A stretch of DNA of 64,000 bases, taken from Mesorhizobium sp. CAU 1732 (GTDB lineage: Bacteria > Pseudomonadota > Alphaproteobacteria > Rhizobiales > Rhizobiaceae). The stretch spans positions 1 through 64,000 of the forward strand of contig NZ_JBDQQR010000005.1 of the NCBI RefSeq assembly GCF_039888675.1, given 5' to 3'. Position numbers and translations under genes: made by a program. The notes below the pieces were generated by a model, which had not been told where the DNA came from, did not search any database, and saw nothing but the letters and a program-made list of their open reading frames with translations. Shown here one piece after another: positions 53,581-61,353 of the stretch; position 1 is the first letter of the stretch; every line of letters begins with the position of its first letter.

Positions 53581-54576
53581 ATGTCTCGTAAGAATCCCTT
53601 TGCAGAACTGGATATCGGTTCGATTAGCAACGAAAAGCCCGCATCGAAGCCGGGATACGGTATGACGGGAGCTGCCAAAGTCGTCGTTCGGTCCATTGAG
53701 GAAATGGCGGAGAACACGAAAAGACTGATGGAGGGCGAGACGATCATCGTGCTCGATCCCGATGCTCTTGAAGTCTCATTTGTTCCCGACCGCCTTTCCA
53801 GCGATGACGAGGAGTATCTGGAGTTAAAGCAGGCGATACGCGACCAGGGACAGTCGAGCCCTATTCTCGTCCGTCCTCATCCCGTCGATCGAAACCGATA
53901 CATGGTTGTTTTCGGCCACCGGCGCGTGCGCGTAGCGCGTGAGCTCGGTATCAAGGTCAACGCTGTCGTCAAGGATCTCGATGACATCACCTCGGCGATC
54001 GCACAGGGACAGGAGAATTCCGCTCGTTCGAACCTCTCGTTTATCGAGCGAGCATACTTCGCCCGGAACCTGCTCGAGGCTGGACTGACCAAGGACGTGG
54101 TCAAATCCTCCTTGGGCATCGATGATGCCTTGCTCTCCAAAATACTCAGCGTGTTCGAAACGGTTCCGCAGTCGATGTTGGATGCGCTTGGCGCGTCGAA
54201 AAGGATCGGCCGCGACAGGTGGCTCGATTTGCGCCAGATGCTGCTTAATCCAGCCCATGTGAAAGTGGCGCTTGAGTATGTGACGACCCCGAGCTTCCTC
54301 GAGACGGCGCATGAGGGTCGATTCGAGAGCCTGCATGCGTTCCTAAAGCGCTACAAGAAGAAGTCCGCTGCAAAGACGCCGAAGAAAGATGCCGGCGTCA
54401 CGACCTGGGCATCGAAGGACGAGTTGCTCAAGCTGGCCATGAATACAAAGCCAAGAAGAGTTGCGATCGAATTGACCAGTGCTGAGGCGCGGCCGTTCAG
54501 CGATTGGCTCTCATCCCGACTGGACCGTCTTTACGACGAGTACAGGCAGACCAAACCAACAAACGAGGGAAACTGA
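53581..54576 (+). CDS. repB: RepB (ParB-type) plasmid partition protein
   Basis: 331 residues. ParB N-terminal box (ILVRPHPVDRNRYMVVFGHRRVRVARELGIKVNAVVKDL), then SAIAQGQENSARSNLSFIERAYFARNLLEAGLTKDVVKSSLGIDDALLSKIL with the helix-turn-helix, and a C-terminal RepB domain (STLDR-type end SDWLSSRLDRLYDEY). It binds parS sites and works with RepA. It is followed by the ctRNA region and repC. Confidence 0.96.
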   Translation: MSRKNPFAELDIGSISNEKPASKPGYGMTGAAKVVVRSIEEMAENTKRLMEGETIIVLDPDALEVSFVPDRLSSDDEEYLELKQAIRDQGQSSPILVRPHPVDRNRYMVVFGHRRVRVARELGIKVNAVVKDLDDITSAIAQGQENSARSNLSFIERAYFARNLLEAGLTKDVVKSSLGIDDALLSKILSVFETVPQSMLDALGASKRIGRDRWLDLRQMLLNPAHVKVALEYVTTPSFLETAHEGRFESLHAFLKRYKKKSAAKTPKKDAGVTTWASKDELLKLAMNTKPRRVAIELTSAEARPFSDWLSSRLDRLYDEYRQTKPTNEGN

Positions 54577-54587
54577 ACCGCAAAAGA

Positions 54588-54634
54588 AAAAGGCCCCCTA
54601 CGGCGCGCCGCGGAAGCCCTTCTCAGATGTAAGC
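54588..54634 (-). ncRNA. repABC counter-transcribed RNA (incA-type ctRNA)
   Basis: Minus-strand RNA of about 47 bases in the repB-repC gap. Its promoter is TTGACA (54664-54669, minus strand), 17 bases, GATTCT (54641-54646). It ends in a terminator whose stem pairs GGCTTCC with GGGGGCC, followed by TTTTTCTTTT on the minus strand (54581-54617 region). The sequence and layout are those of the antisense RNAs that limit RepC synthesis and cause incompatibility in repABC plasmids. The ends are estimates. Confidence 0.85.
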
Positions 54635-54640
54635 AGTCAG

Positions 54641-54669
54641 AGAATCTCATTTCCGCGAATCGGTGTCAA
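54641..54669 (-). promoter_or_regulatory. ctRNA promoter
   Basis: Perfect -35 TTGACA (54669-54664) and -10 GATTCT (54646-54641) with a 17-base spacer on the minus strand, directing the ctRNA. Confidence 0.7.
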
Positions 54670-54725
54670 GAGTCACTGCGTCGTCCAGTGAGCTGAATTC
54701 TTTTGCCTAACTACAGGTGAAAGAG

Positions 54726-56039
54726 ATGCAGACGCATATCACAACGACGCCCTTTGGGCGGCGAGCGTTGACGCTTGGCCAGATTTCCAGCCAAGTGGCC
54801 GCCAAGGCCATGCCTGAAGCGGCACTGACGAACAAATGGAAGACATTCGGACATATCCGTGAAGCACGGGAGCTGATCGGCGCGACTGATCGCGGTCTCG
54901 CAATCCTGAACGCGCTGCTCACCTTTCATCGCGAAACCGATCTGTCTGCCGAGAGCGAGCTGGTCGTCTGGCCTTCTAACGAACAACTCATGGCACGCGC
55001 CAACGGCATGCCTCCGACCACACTTCGCCGGCATCTGGCCGTCCTCGTCGATTGCGGACTGATCATTCGCAGGGACAGCCCCAACGGCAAGCGCTTCGCC
55101 CGCCGGGGCAGGGGAGGAGAGGTCGAGCAGGCCTATGGCTTCGATCTGTCGCCGATCGTCGCCCGCGCCAGCGAGTTCGCAGACCTGGCCGAGACGGTGC
55201 AGGCTGAGAAGAAGGCCTTCAGGGTCGTGCGCGAGCGCCTTACGCTTCTGCGCCGTGACATCAGCAAGATGATTGAGACGGCCATCGAGGAGCATGTTCC
55301 GGGCAACTGGGGCAGGGTGCTGCAGAACTATCGCTCAATAGTCGAGAGGCTTCCTAGGACGGCGCCACGACAGCTTCTGGAGGATATCTGCGTTGATCTG
55401 GAGATCCTTCACGGCGATATCCGGGAAGTGTTGGAATCATTCGTAAAAACACAGAATCCGGACGCCAATGAGTCCCATTTTGGTCGCCACATACAGAATT
55501 CAAATCCAGACCAATCTTATGAATCTAAATATGGCTTACGAGAGAAGGAGGAAGCGGGCGGCGGCGCCGCGGAAACCGACAACGTGCGGAGCCTGCCGAA
55601 ACGGGATCTGCCCCTGAGCATTGTAGTGAACGCCTGCCCGAACGTGACCGACCTGAGCGGCGGGAACGAGGTGCGATACTGGCGCGACCTTGTCGCTGCG
55701 GCCGAAACCGGACGGAAAGTCCTTGGGATCAGCCCCAGCGCCTGGCAGGAAGCTTGCGAGGTGATGGGCGACCAGCAGGCTGCGATCACACTGGTGGCGA
55801 TTTACCAGCGGACGGACCAGATCAGCAGCGCCGGCGGCTATCTGCGAAATCTCACCGACAGGGCCCGGGAAGGCAAATTCTCGACATGGCCGATGATCAT
55901 GGCCCTTGCGAGGGCGAAACTGGAGGAAAGCAGGAAGCCGGATATCGCACCGGCCGCCACCAAGCAGGACGATGTTCCGAAAATGCCGGTTTCCGACGCC
56001 TTGCTCAAAACGCTGCAGAAGCCACGGTTTCGGACGTGA
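54726..56039 (+). CDS. repC: RepC replication initiator of the repABC operon
   Basis: 437 residues from ATG 54726; the typical RepC start MQTHITTTPFGRR settles this over GTG 54717. Winged-helix part: LVVWPSNEQLMARANGMPPTTLRRHLAVLVDCGLIIRRDSPNGKRFA; EQAYGFDLSPIVARASEF; C-terminal SPSAWQEACEVMGDQQAAITLVAIYQR and SAGGYLRNLTDRAREGKFS. A marked A+T-rich stretch at 55440-55545 lies where the origin of repABC plasmids has been mapped, inside repC. Expression is controlled by the ctRNA immediately upstream. Confidence 0.95.
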   Translation: MQTHITTTPFGRRALTLGQISSQVAAKAMPEAALTNKWKTFGHIREARELIGATDRGLAILNALLTFHRETDLSAESELVVWPSNEQLMARANGMPPTTLRRHLAVLVDCGLIIRRDSPNGKRFARRGRGGEVEQAYGFDLSPIVARASEFADLAETVQAEKKAFRVVRERLTLLRRDISKMIETAIEEHVPGNWGRVLQNYRSIVERLPRTAPRQLLEDICVDLEILHGDIREVLESFVKTQNPDANESHFGRHIQNSNPDQSYESKYGLREKEEAGGGAAETDNVRSLPKRDLPLSIVVNACPNVTDLSGGNEVRYWRDLVAAAETGRKVLGISPSAWQEACEVMGDQQAAITLVAIYQRTDQISSAGGYLRNLTDRAREGKFSTWPMIMALARAKLEESRKPDIAPAATKQDDVPKMPVSDALLKTLQKPRFRT

Positions 56040-56060
56040 TCGATGAGCGCCTTCTCGTTT

Positions 56061-56996
56061 TCACGTCTCGTTTGGCCCCGAGGTCAGCAATCCCGATCGC
56101 TTGGCGCGATCGATCAGGTTCTTGACCGAGGAAGGCGACCATTTCGAGCCGCCGCGCGGCGTTCGCTCATGCAGGCGCTCGAGCTGGCCCGCGATCTCGC
56201 GAAGGGTGAGCTCGGGATTGGACGAGTGAATGCCAGCAACCAGCGTCATCAGCCGGTCCTCGGGAAGACGGGGAGGGGATTTTCGGAGCAAAACCGCATC
56301 CGCCATGCCCTCGGCTACCATCCATTTCACCGCACGGCGCAGTCGTTCCGGTGTCCACTCGGTTCCCCGCTGCTTCAGGACGCGGGCAACATCGTCCCAG
56401 GTATGATCCGGCCGCATGCGGCGTACCGTAGGAAGCCACTGGTTTGCGGTCGCCTGGACCCGCTCGCCATAGGCAGCCTTCTGCGCGGCCGTCATCTTCG
56501 CCAGCGCCTCCGGCCGCCGCTCACGAATACCGGGATTTCCTGGTTTCTTTCCTCTCGCTTTTGCAGCCCGGATCCCCGCTTTGGTGCGTTCCGAGATCAA
56601 CGCGCGCTCGAGCTGCGCCACGGCGCCGAGAACCTGCAGCGAGAACATGCCCTGGGGTGTCGACGTGTCGATCGGATCGCGCAGCGAGCGGAAATGCGCG
56701 CCCTTGGCAGCGAGATCCTCGATCACCTCAAGCAGATGGCTGACCGATCGCGCCAGGCGGTCGAGACGAACGACGACCAGTGTGTCGCCAGCGGCGATGT
56801 CGCGGATCAGTTTCGCAAGAGCAGGGCGAGCGCGCGATGCGCCCGAACCGTGTTCCTGTACGATAAGGTCGCAGCCGGCCGAGCGTAGCTCGATCTCCTG
56901 CGCTTCCGTCGCCTGCTCGTCGGTGGAGACGCGGGCGTAACCGATAAGGCGACCCTGTGGTCGACGGGAAGCTTGATTTTGTGAGTCAGCGGCCAT
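56061..56996 (-). CDS. Serine recombinase (resolvase/invertase family)
   Basis: 311 residues from ATG 56996; an extension to a TTG at 57035 is weaker. Catalytic Ser24 in GYARVSTDEQ, then VVVRLDRLARS, SLQVLGAVAQLERALISERTKAGI, and an unusually long C-terminal part with helix-turn-helix-like segments (TWDDVARVLKQRGTEWTPERLRRAV and TLREIAGQLERL). It converges with repC (21-base gap). It may resolve plasmid multimers or be a remnant of a transposon. Confidence 0.9.
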   Translation of the reverse strand: MAADSQNQASRRPQGRLIGYARVSTDEQATEAQEIELRSAGCDLIVQEHGSGASRARPALAKLIRDIAAGDTLVVVRLDRLARSVSHLLEVIEDLAAKGAHFRSLRDPIDTSTPQGMFSLQVLGAVAQLERALISERTKAGIRAAKARGKKPGNPGIRERRPEALAKMTAAQKAAYGERVQATANQWLPTVRRMRPDHTWDDVARVLKQRGTEWTPERLRRAVKWMVAEGMADAVLLRKSPPRLPEDRLMTLVAGIHSSNPELTLREIAGQLERLHERTPRGGSKWSPSSVKNLIDRAKRSGLLTSGPNET

Positions 56997-57279
56997 TTGG
57001 AGCGCCTGAGAGAGTAGGGGAGGGCAGTTTTCCAAATGCAGAAGATACGCCTAACCGATCGGTTGTAAACGTCTTTTGACGATATTGAAGACGTCGCCAC
57101 ACCGCGAAAACACCGAGAAAACGGTCATTCTCGGTGATCTGAAGCGTGATTGGCGGGCGTCTGTTCAATCCCGATGGCCACAGCGCGCTAGATCGTACCC
57201 GCGCGAGAGAACTTTACCTATATGACGGAAGACAATGGCGTGATAGCTTCCGTATCATGCTTTGGGACGTTCATTTCCA

Positions 57280-58401
57280 ATGACTTATGAAATCGGCAAA
57301 TTGCTTCTGGAGAGCCTTCTGCCGGCCATGGCGCGGGCGGAAGATCAACTCGCCCGTTTGGACGAGATCGTGCGACGCAGTCCGGCGGGCGAGGGCTTTG
57401 TCGAGCGCGGACATTTCTTCGACGCGGCTGCCAGCATGTGGGTCGCCGGGGAACTCGTCCATATCGAGGATCTCGTTCTGCACGATGCCCGGATGGACGT
57501 CCGGGCGCCGACGCACGAGCTGACGATCGCGCACGCCATCCTTCGATCGCGACGTCGGATCGCCGGCGTCGAGCCGAGTTGGGCGTTCAGCGAAGCCGGC
57601 CTCGCCGCGCTCGCTGGATCCGCTGCCATAGAGCCGGACCGCGATTTTGCATCGCCTGACCCGGTAGGGCAGGTCGATCTTGATTCCGCGGACGAGCGGG
57701 ATGACGACCCCCTCGCCAGGGAGTTCGCTCATATCGATGCCGTCATCACTCGCTCGCAGCGCGTATTGGAGCACCTAGCCGAAGGCGTCATTCCGAAGCC
57801 CCCCGAACGGTCGCTGCTGGCCGTTGGCGATCTCGTAATCCGCGATCCGGACTGGGATGAGCGCGAGCGCATGGCGGAGTGGCGCAACGTCTTGAAAGCC
57901 ACAGAGGAATTCCCCCCGGTCCTGTCGGCGGCGCTTCTGTTCGATGCCTGGGAAACCCTCGAACCGCTGCAACGACAACATGGGTTGGGCGGCCAGCTCG
58001 TCGCTGCTCATCTACGCGCGCGGGGCAAGGTCATGTCGCACCTGCCGACCTTTCATGTCGGGCTGAAAGCCGTACCGCGTGAACGCAGGCGCGCGCACGG
58101 AAGGACGGCGCGACTCCAAGCGTTCCTCGATGCGATGTCGGCTGCGGCCGAAGCAGGCTTCAAGGAAATCGCTCGGCTCAGTCACGCGCGCGAGCAGATG
58201 GAGCGGAAGGCGAGGGGGCGGCGCTCTTCGAGCAGCTTGCCCGCGGCGATCGAGCTGATCCTGTCGCGCCCAATCGTCTCGGCGGCGACCGTGGCTAAGG
58301 CGGCTGGCGTGACCCCGCGCGGGGCGCTCAACCTGATCGCCGACCTCGGCATTCGCGAGGCGACCGGGAGGGGGCGATATCGAGCCTGGGGAGTCATTTA
58401 A
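57280..58401 (+). CDS. RHE_PE00001/DUF1612 family helix-turn-helix protein
   Basis: 373 residues from ATG 57280. The sequence (LLLESLLPAMARAEDQLARLDEIVRRSP, FFDAAASMWVAGELVHIEDLVLHDARMDVR, HELTIAHAILRSRRRI) matches the DUF1612 proteins found on rhizobial plasmids. A C-terminal helix-turn-helix follows (ILSRPIVSAATVAKAAGVTPRGALNLIADLGI). The N-terminal part looks like the Fic-like proteins often grouped with this family, but I see no HPFxxGNGR motif. Function not established. Confidence 0.85.
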   Translation: MTYEIGKLLLESLLPAMARAEDQLARLDEIVRRSPAGEGFVERGHFFDAAASMWVAGELVHIEDLVLHDARMDVRAPTHELTIAHAILRSRRRIAGVEPSWAFSEAGLAALAGSAAIEPDRDFASPDPVGQVDLDSADERDDDPLAREFAHIDAVITRSQRVLEHLAEGVIPKPPERSLLAVGDLVIRDPDWDERERMAEWRNVLKATEEFPPVLSAALLFDAWETLEPLQRQHGLGGQLVAAHLRARGKVMSHLPTFHVGLKAVPRERRRAHGRTARLQAFLDAMSAAAEAGFKEIARLSHAREQMERKARGRRSSSSLPAAIELILSRPIVSAATVAKAAGVTPRGALNLIADLGIREATGRGRYRAWGVI

Positions 58402-58445
58402 CGCCCGTGCAGAAGTATCTCTACTGCGCGTTCACCGCAGCTCCC

Positions 58446-58467
58446 CTTTTCAGCCGGTGCTGAAAAG
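58446..58467. promoter_or_regulatory. Dyad 1 at the AbiEi-like gene
   Basis: CTTTTCAG-N6-CTGAAAAG, perfect 8-bp arms, immediately upstream of the antitoxin start. AbiEi antitoxins are known to repress their own operon by binding paired inverted repeats. Confidence 0.6.
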
Positions 58468-58477
58468 GCGCGTTGTG

Positions 58478-59599
58478 ATGAAAGGGATTGACATATTTCA
58501 CCAAAGGAACCACTTTCAGCAAATGCTGAAAGCGACCGAAAATGTGAAGCAGCTCGAAGGTCAGGCGGCGGATGCTGTCCAAGCCCTGCTGCGGGATGTG
58601 CCGGTTATCCGCACGTTTGCGGTCGAGTCTGCACCACCTGGTTCCTACGTCGATCTTGTTGTCAGACTGAATCTCGACGGGCACGAGCGGCTGCTGGTTT
58701 GCGAAGTCAAGTCGATCGGACAACCCCGGCACGTGCGGGCGGCTCTCCTTCAGCTGCAGAAGGTGGCGAGCAGCTTTGACCCTCCGGCGACGCCGATCTT
58801 CATCGCTCCTTATCTGTCCACGGACGCGCAAGCCCTCTGCCGCGAGTTCGACGTGGGTTTCGTCGATCTCGTAGGCAACGCAAGGGTCACGTTCGACAGC
58901 GTGTTCATCGAGCGGCAGGTAGATGCCAAGCCGCCCGCTGTCCAACGCAGCCTGAAATCCATCTTCAAGCCGAAATCCGCGCAGGTGTTGCGCGTCCTTC
59001 TTCGCGAACCTGCGCGGGCATGGCGAGTCGCGGATCTGGCGGAAGCATCCGGCGTGAGCCTTGGCCATGTCAGCAATGTTCGCGGTGAACTGGTCGATCG
59101 CGAATTGGCCGAGGTTGCCGATGACGGCCTTCGGCTGTCGCATCCGGACCGTCTCCTCGACGCTTGGCGCGAGGCTTACGAGCCGCCCCTTGGCGAGCGC
59201 GTGGAGTTCTACACCACGCTCCATGGGCAACCTCTCGACCATGCCCTGCGCAGTGTTTTGCACATGGAGGACAGTGGATCCCACGCCGTCTTGGCATCAT
59301 TCTCGGCGGCACATTGGCTCTCGCCCTACGGGCGAGTACCAACTCAGTATTGCTACGCGGATGCGGGCGGGCTTGTCGCTCTGCGCTCCGCCCTGAAGAT
59401 GGCACCTGCCCGGTCGGGAGCCAATGTAGTCGTGACAGTCCTAAAGGATCACGGCGTCTTCCTGGATGCAGTGGAACCTGCGCCCGGCGTCTTCTGTACG
59501 AGCCCGGTCCAGACTTATCTCGACCTTGCCTTTGCCGGCGAACGCGGCGCCGAGGCTGCCGACCACCTGCGACAGGAGCTTCTCGCATGGCGAAAATAG
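58478..59599 (+). CDS. AbiEi-type antitoxin (type IV toxin-antitoxin)
   Basis: 373 residues from ATG 58478 (AAGG upstream); ATG 58457 lies inside dyad 1 and ATG 58523 inside dyad 2. Middle winged-helix region: PKSAQVLRVLLREPARAWRVADLAEASGVSLGHVSNVRGELVDRELAEV. Then the C-terminal AbiEi part (HAVLASFSAAHWLSPYGRVPTQYCYAD; VFCTSPVQTYLDLAFAGERG). The N-terminal 110 residues resemble a nuclease-like fold with CEVKSIGQPRHVR, which some AbiEi relatives carry. Its stop overlaps the start of the nucleotidyltransferase gene. Confidence 0.85.
   Translation: MKGIDIFHQRNHFQQMLKATENVKQLEGQAADAVQALLRDVPVIRTFAVESAPPGSYVDLVVRLNLDGHERLLVCEVKSIGQPRHVRAALLQLQKVASSFDPPATPIFIAPYLSTDAQALCREFDVGFVDLVGNARVTFDSVFIERQVDAKPPAVQRSLKSIFKPKSAQVLRVLLREPARAWRVADLAEASGVSLGHVSNVRGELVDRELAEVADDGLRLSHPDRLLDAWREAYEPPLGERVEFYTTLHGQPLDHALRSVLHMEDSGSHAVLASFSAAHWLSPYGRVPTQYCYADAGGLVALRSALKMAPARSGANVVVTVLKDHGVFLDAVEPAPGVFCTSPVQTYLDLAFAGERGAEAADHLRQELLAWRK
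58513..58532. promoter_or_regulatory. Dyad 2 at the AbiEi-like gene
   Basis: CTTTCAGC-AAAT-GCTGAAAG, perfect 8-bp arms, 65 bases from the centre of dyad 1 and sharing TTTCAG/CTGAAA arms with it. It falls within the predicted antitoxin coding start. Confidence 0.6.
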
Positions 59600-60456
59600 T
59601 GCCACCCGACCCTCAATCCGCCTCGGACTATGAGGACCGTACCACAAGGGCCGTGAAAGGCGTCCTGATCGAGATCGGCCAGATCCTCGGCAGCTTCAAG
59701 GGCAAGTTCGCCGTGATCGGCGGCGCGGTCCCCTGGCTGCTTCTCGACAATGAGGACATGCCGCATGTCGGCACACTCGACGTCGACCTTGGTCTCGATG
59801 CAGAGGCTCTCGGGGATGGCGAGTATGTCACCCTCGTCGAGGCTCTGATGGGGCAGGGCTATAAACAGCGGGAGGAGCTTCGCCGCTTCCAGCTCGTGCG
59901 GGAAGTCCCTGTCGATGACGGAGGCGCGCCCATCGACATCGTCGTCGATTTCCTCATGCCGCGGCATGCGGAAATCGTGAAGAACAATCCGCCGATCCTG
60001 AGCGATTTTGCTGTCCAGAGGGCCGATGGAGCCGATCTCGCCCTTCGCTTCTATCAGCTCGTCGCCATCTCGGGCGACATGCCCGAAGGCGGCACGAACC
60101 GCGTTGAAGTCGCAGTATGTTCGATTCCTGCTTTGTTGGCGATGAAGGGCCATGCCCTGAACGGCCGGCATAAGCAGAAGGACGCCTACGACATCTACTA
60201 TTGCATCCGCAATTATCCGGACGGGACCGATGCTTTGGCTGAGGTCTGCAAGCCCTTGCTCGAACACAAGAGCGGAGCCCAAGGCTACAAGTTCATCTCA
60301 GAGAAGTTCGATGTTCCGGAAGGCTATGGTCCGACTAGCGTGCGAAAATTCGTCGACGAAACGGCGATACTCGACGGTCGCACACCCGAGCAGTGGCAAC
60401 AGGACGCCTTCGGCCAGGTTGATGCTTGGCTGCGGGCGCTCGGAGTACGTCGGTAG
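59587..60456 (+). CDS. AbiEii-type nucleotidyltransferase toxin
   Basis: 289 residues from ATG 59587, overlapping the antitoxin end by 13 bases; the frame extends far upstream but only antisense-like. Nucleotidyltransferase features: VIGGAVPWLLL, then TLDVDLGLD (metal-binding Asp pair), IDIVVDFLMP (third Asp) and KGHALNGRHKQKDAYDIYYCI near the C-terminus. AbiEii toxins modify tRNA and halt growth; the AbiEi partner counteracts them without direct contact. Together the pair stabilises the plasmid and may stop phage. Confidence 0.85.
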   Translation: MAKIVPPDPQSASDYEDRTTRAVKGVLIEIGQILGSFKGKFAVIGGAVPWLLLDNEDMPHVGTLDVDLGLDAEALGDGEYVTLVEALMGQGYKQREELRRFQLVREVPVDDGGAPIDIVVDFLMPRHAEIVKNNPPILSDFAVQRADGADLALRFYQLVAISGDMPEGGTNRVEVAVCSIPALLAMKGHALNGRHKQKDAYDIYYCIRNYPDGTDALAEVCKPLLEHKSGAQGYKFISEKFDVPEGYGPTSVRKFVDETAILDGRTPEQWQQDAFGQVDAWLRALGVRR

Positions 60457-60635
60457 CGAGATCGATACTACATCGCCGGAATGACTGATGAGCGGAAAGA
60501 CAGGGTCCTCAGGCGCGGGGCGTCATTGCTGCGAAGAGAAGACGGACATCGAAACCGCCGGCGTCGGGCTCACAGGACGCCGCATTAGATCATGCGGTGT
60601 TCCTCATGGTTTCAAGCTGAAATGGAGATACTGCC

Positions 60636-61262
60636 ATGCCGCTTCCGGCTTTCGATGAGCTACCGTTCAACGCTCGCCCTGACCTGACGCCCTATCTTCT
60701 TCATCTGACCAAGAACACAGATTCTGAAGACAAATTCTCTGGCTATGACAATCTAGTAAGCATTTTGAGAACGGGTGAGATTTGGGGCAGCAGTTCGAAG
60801 AGGGGATTCATCAAGGGGCCTAATAAGGCCGCTTGTTTTATGGACGTCCCGTTCGCCTCGCTCAAATATGTGCTTACTCCGGAGAACTCCGATCCGCAGG
60901 CGCCACGCTACGAGCCCTACGGGATCGCAGTTACGAAGCGCTACGCCTATGGCAAAGGCTGCCGGCCAGTGCTCTATCTCTCGGACGCTGAGACCACGGA
61001 GTTGCAGATTCCTCGCAATGAGCTCTGGCGCGTCGTGCGTTTTGAGGTGAGCAAGAAGGGGTGGATCAGCTGGCTGCATGAACGGGAATGGCGCTGCAAG
61101 GGCAACTTCGTGCTCCCTTCAAGCGTTCAAGCCGTCTTCGTGCGCAACACGCGGGAGGCCGAACGCTTGAACAAGGATCTCGCGAGCTCAAAGTCAGATT
61201 TCAAATGCCGCCCGCGCGCCGTTGTCCCGCTGACCGTTATGTGCCAGGGTCTTCTCGCCTGA
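60636..61262 (+). CDS. Possible AbiGi-like protein, next to a defence-type ATPase
   Basis: 208 residues. Conserved-looking blocks: LTPYLLHLTKNTD, NLVSILRTGEIWGSS, KAACFMDVPFASLKYVL, YEPYGIAVTKRYAYGKGCRPVLYLSDAE, and LHEREWRCKGNFVLP. The order (L..IL, cFxDVPf, YGIaxxK, PVLYL, HEREWR) resembles the AbiGi abortive-infection family, in which the E-EWR motif is frequent, but this is from memory. It has no partner AbiGii next to it. It converges with the AAA ATPase gene. A hairpin covers its stop codon. Confidence 0.55.
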   Translation: MPLPAFDELPFNARPDLTPYLLHLTKNTDSEDKFSGYDNLVSILRTGEIWGSSSKRGFIKGPNKAACFMDVPFASLKYVLTPENSDPQAPRYEPYGIAVTKRYAYGKGCRPVLYLSDAETTELQIPRNELWRVVRFEVSKKGWISWLHEREWRCKGNFVLPSSVQAVFVRNTREAERLNKDLASSKSDFKCRPRAVVPLTVMCQGLLA

Positions 61263-61270
61263 GAAGACCC
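61247..61270 (+). terminator. Perfect hairpin over the stop codon
   Basis: GGGTCTTCTC-GCCT-GAGAAGACCC, a 10-bp perfect stem with a 4-base loop that includes the stop codon at 61260-61262. No T-run follows. It may act as a two-way terminator between convergent genes. Confidence 0.5.
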
Positions 61271-61353
61271 ACGGAGGCTTCCCAGCTCCGTGCGGCTCAG
61301 CTCAACGCGCTCCGGAACCGCTCATGCATTACCGCCGCGCGTTTTCCGACTTC

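Noticed and set aside
58488..58493. TTGACA as a -35 element for the AbiE-type operon
   Set aside because: It lies inside the likely coding region and the matching -10 position (CACTTT) is poor.
59164..59586. Upstream extension of the nucleotidyltransferase frame
   Set aside because: It runs out of frame through the antitoxin gene; ATG 59587 gives the normal start of this family.
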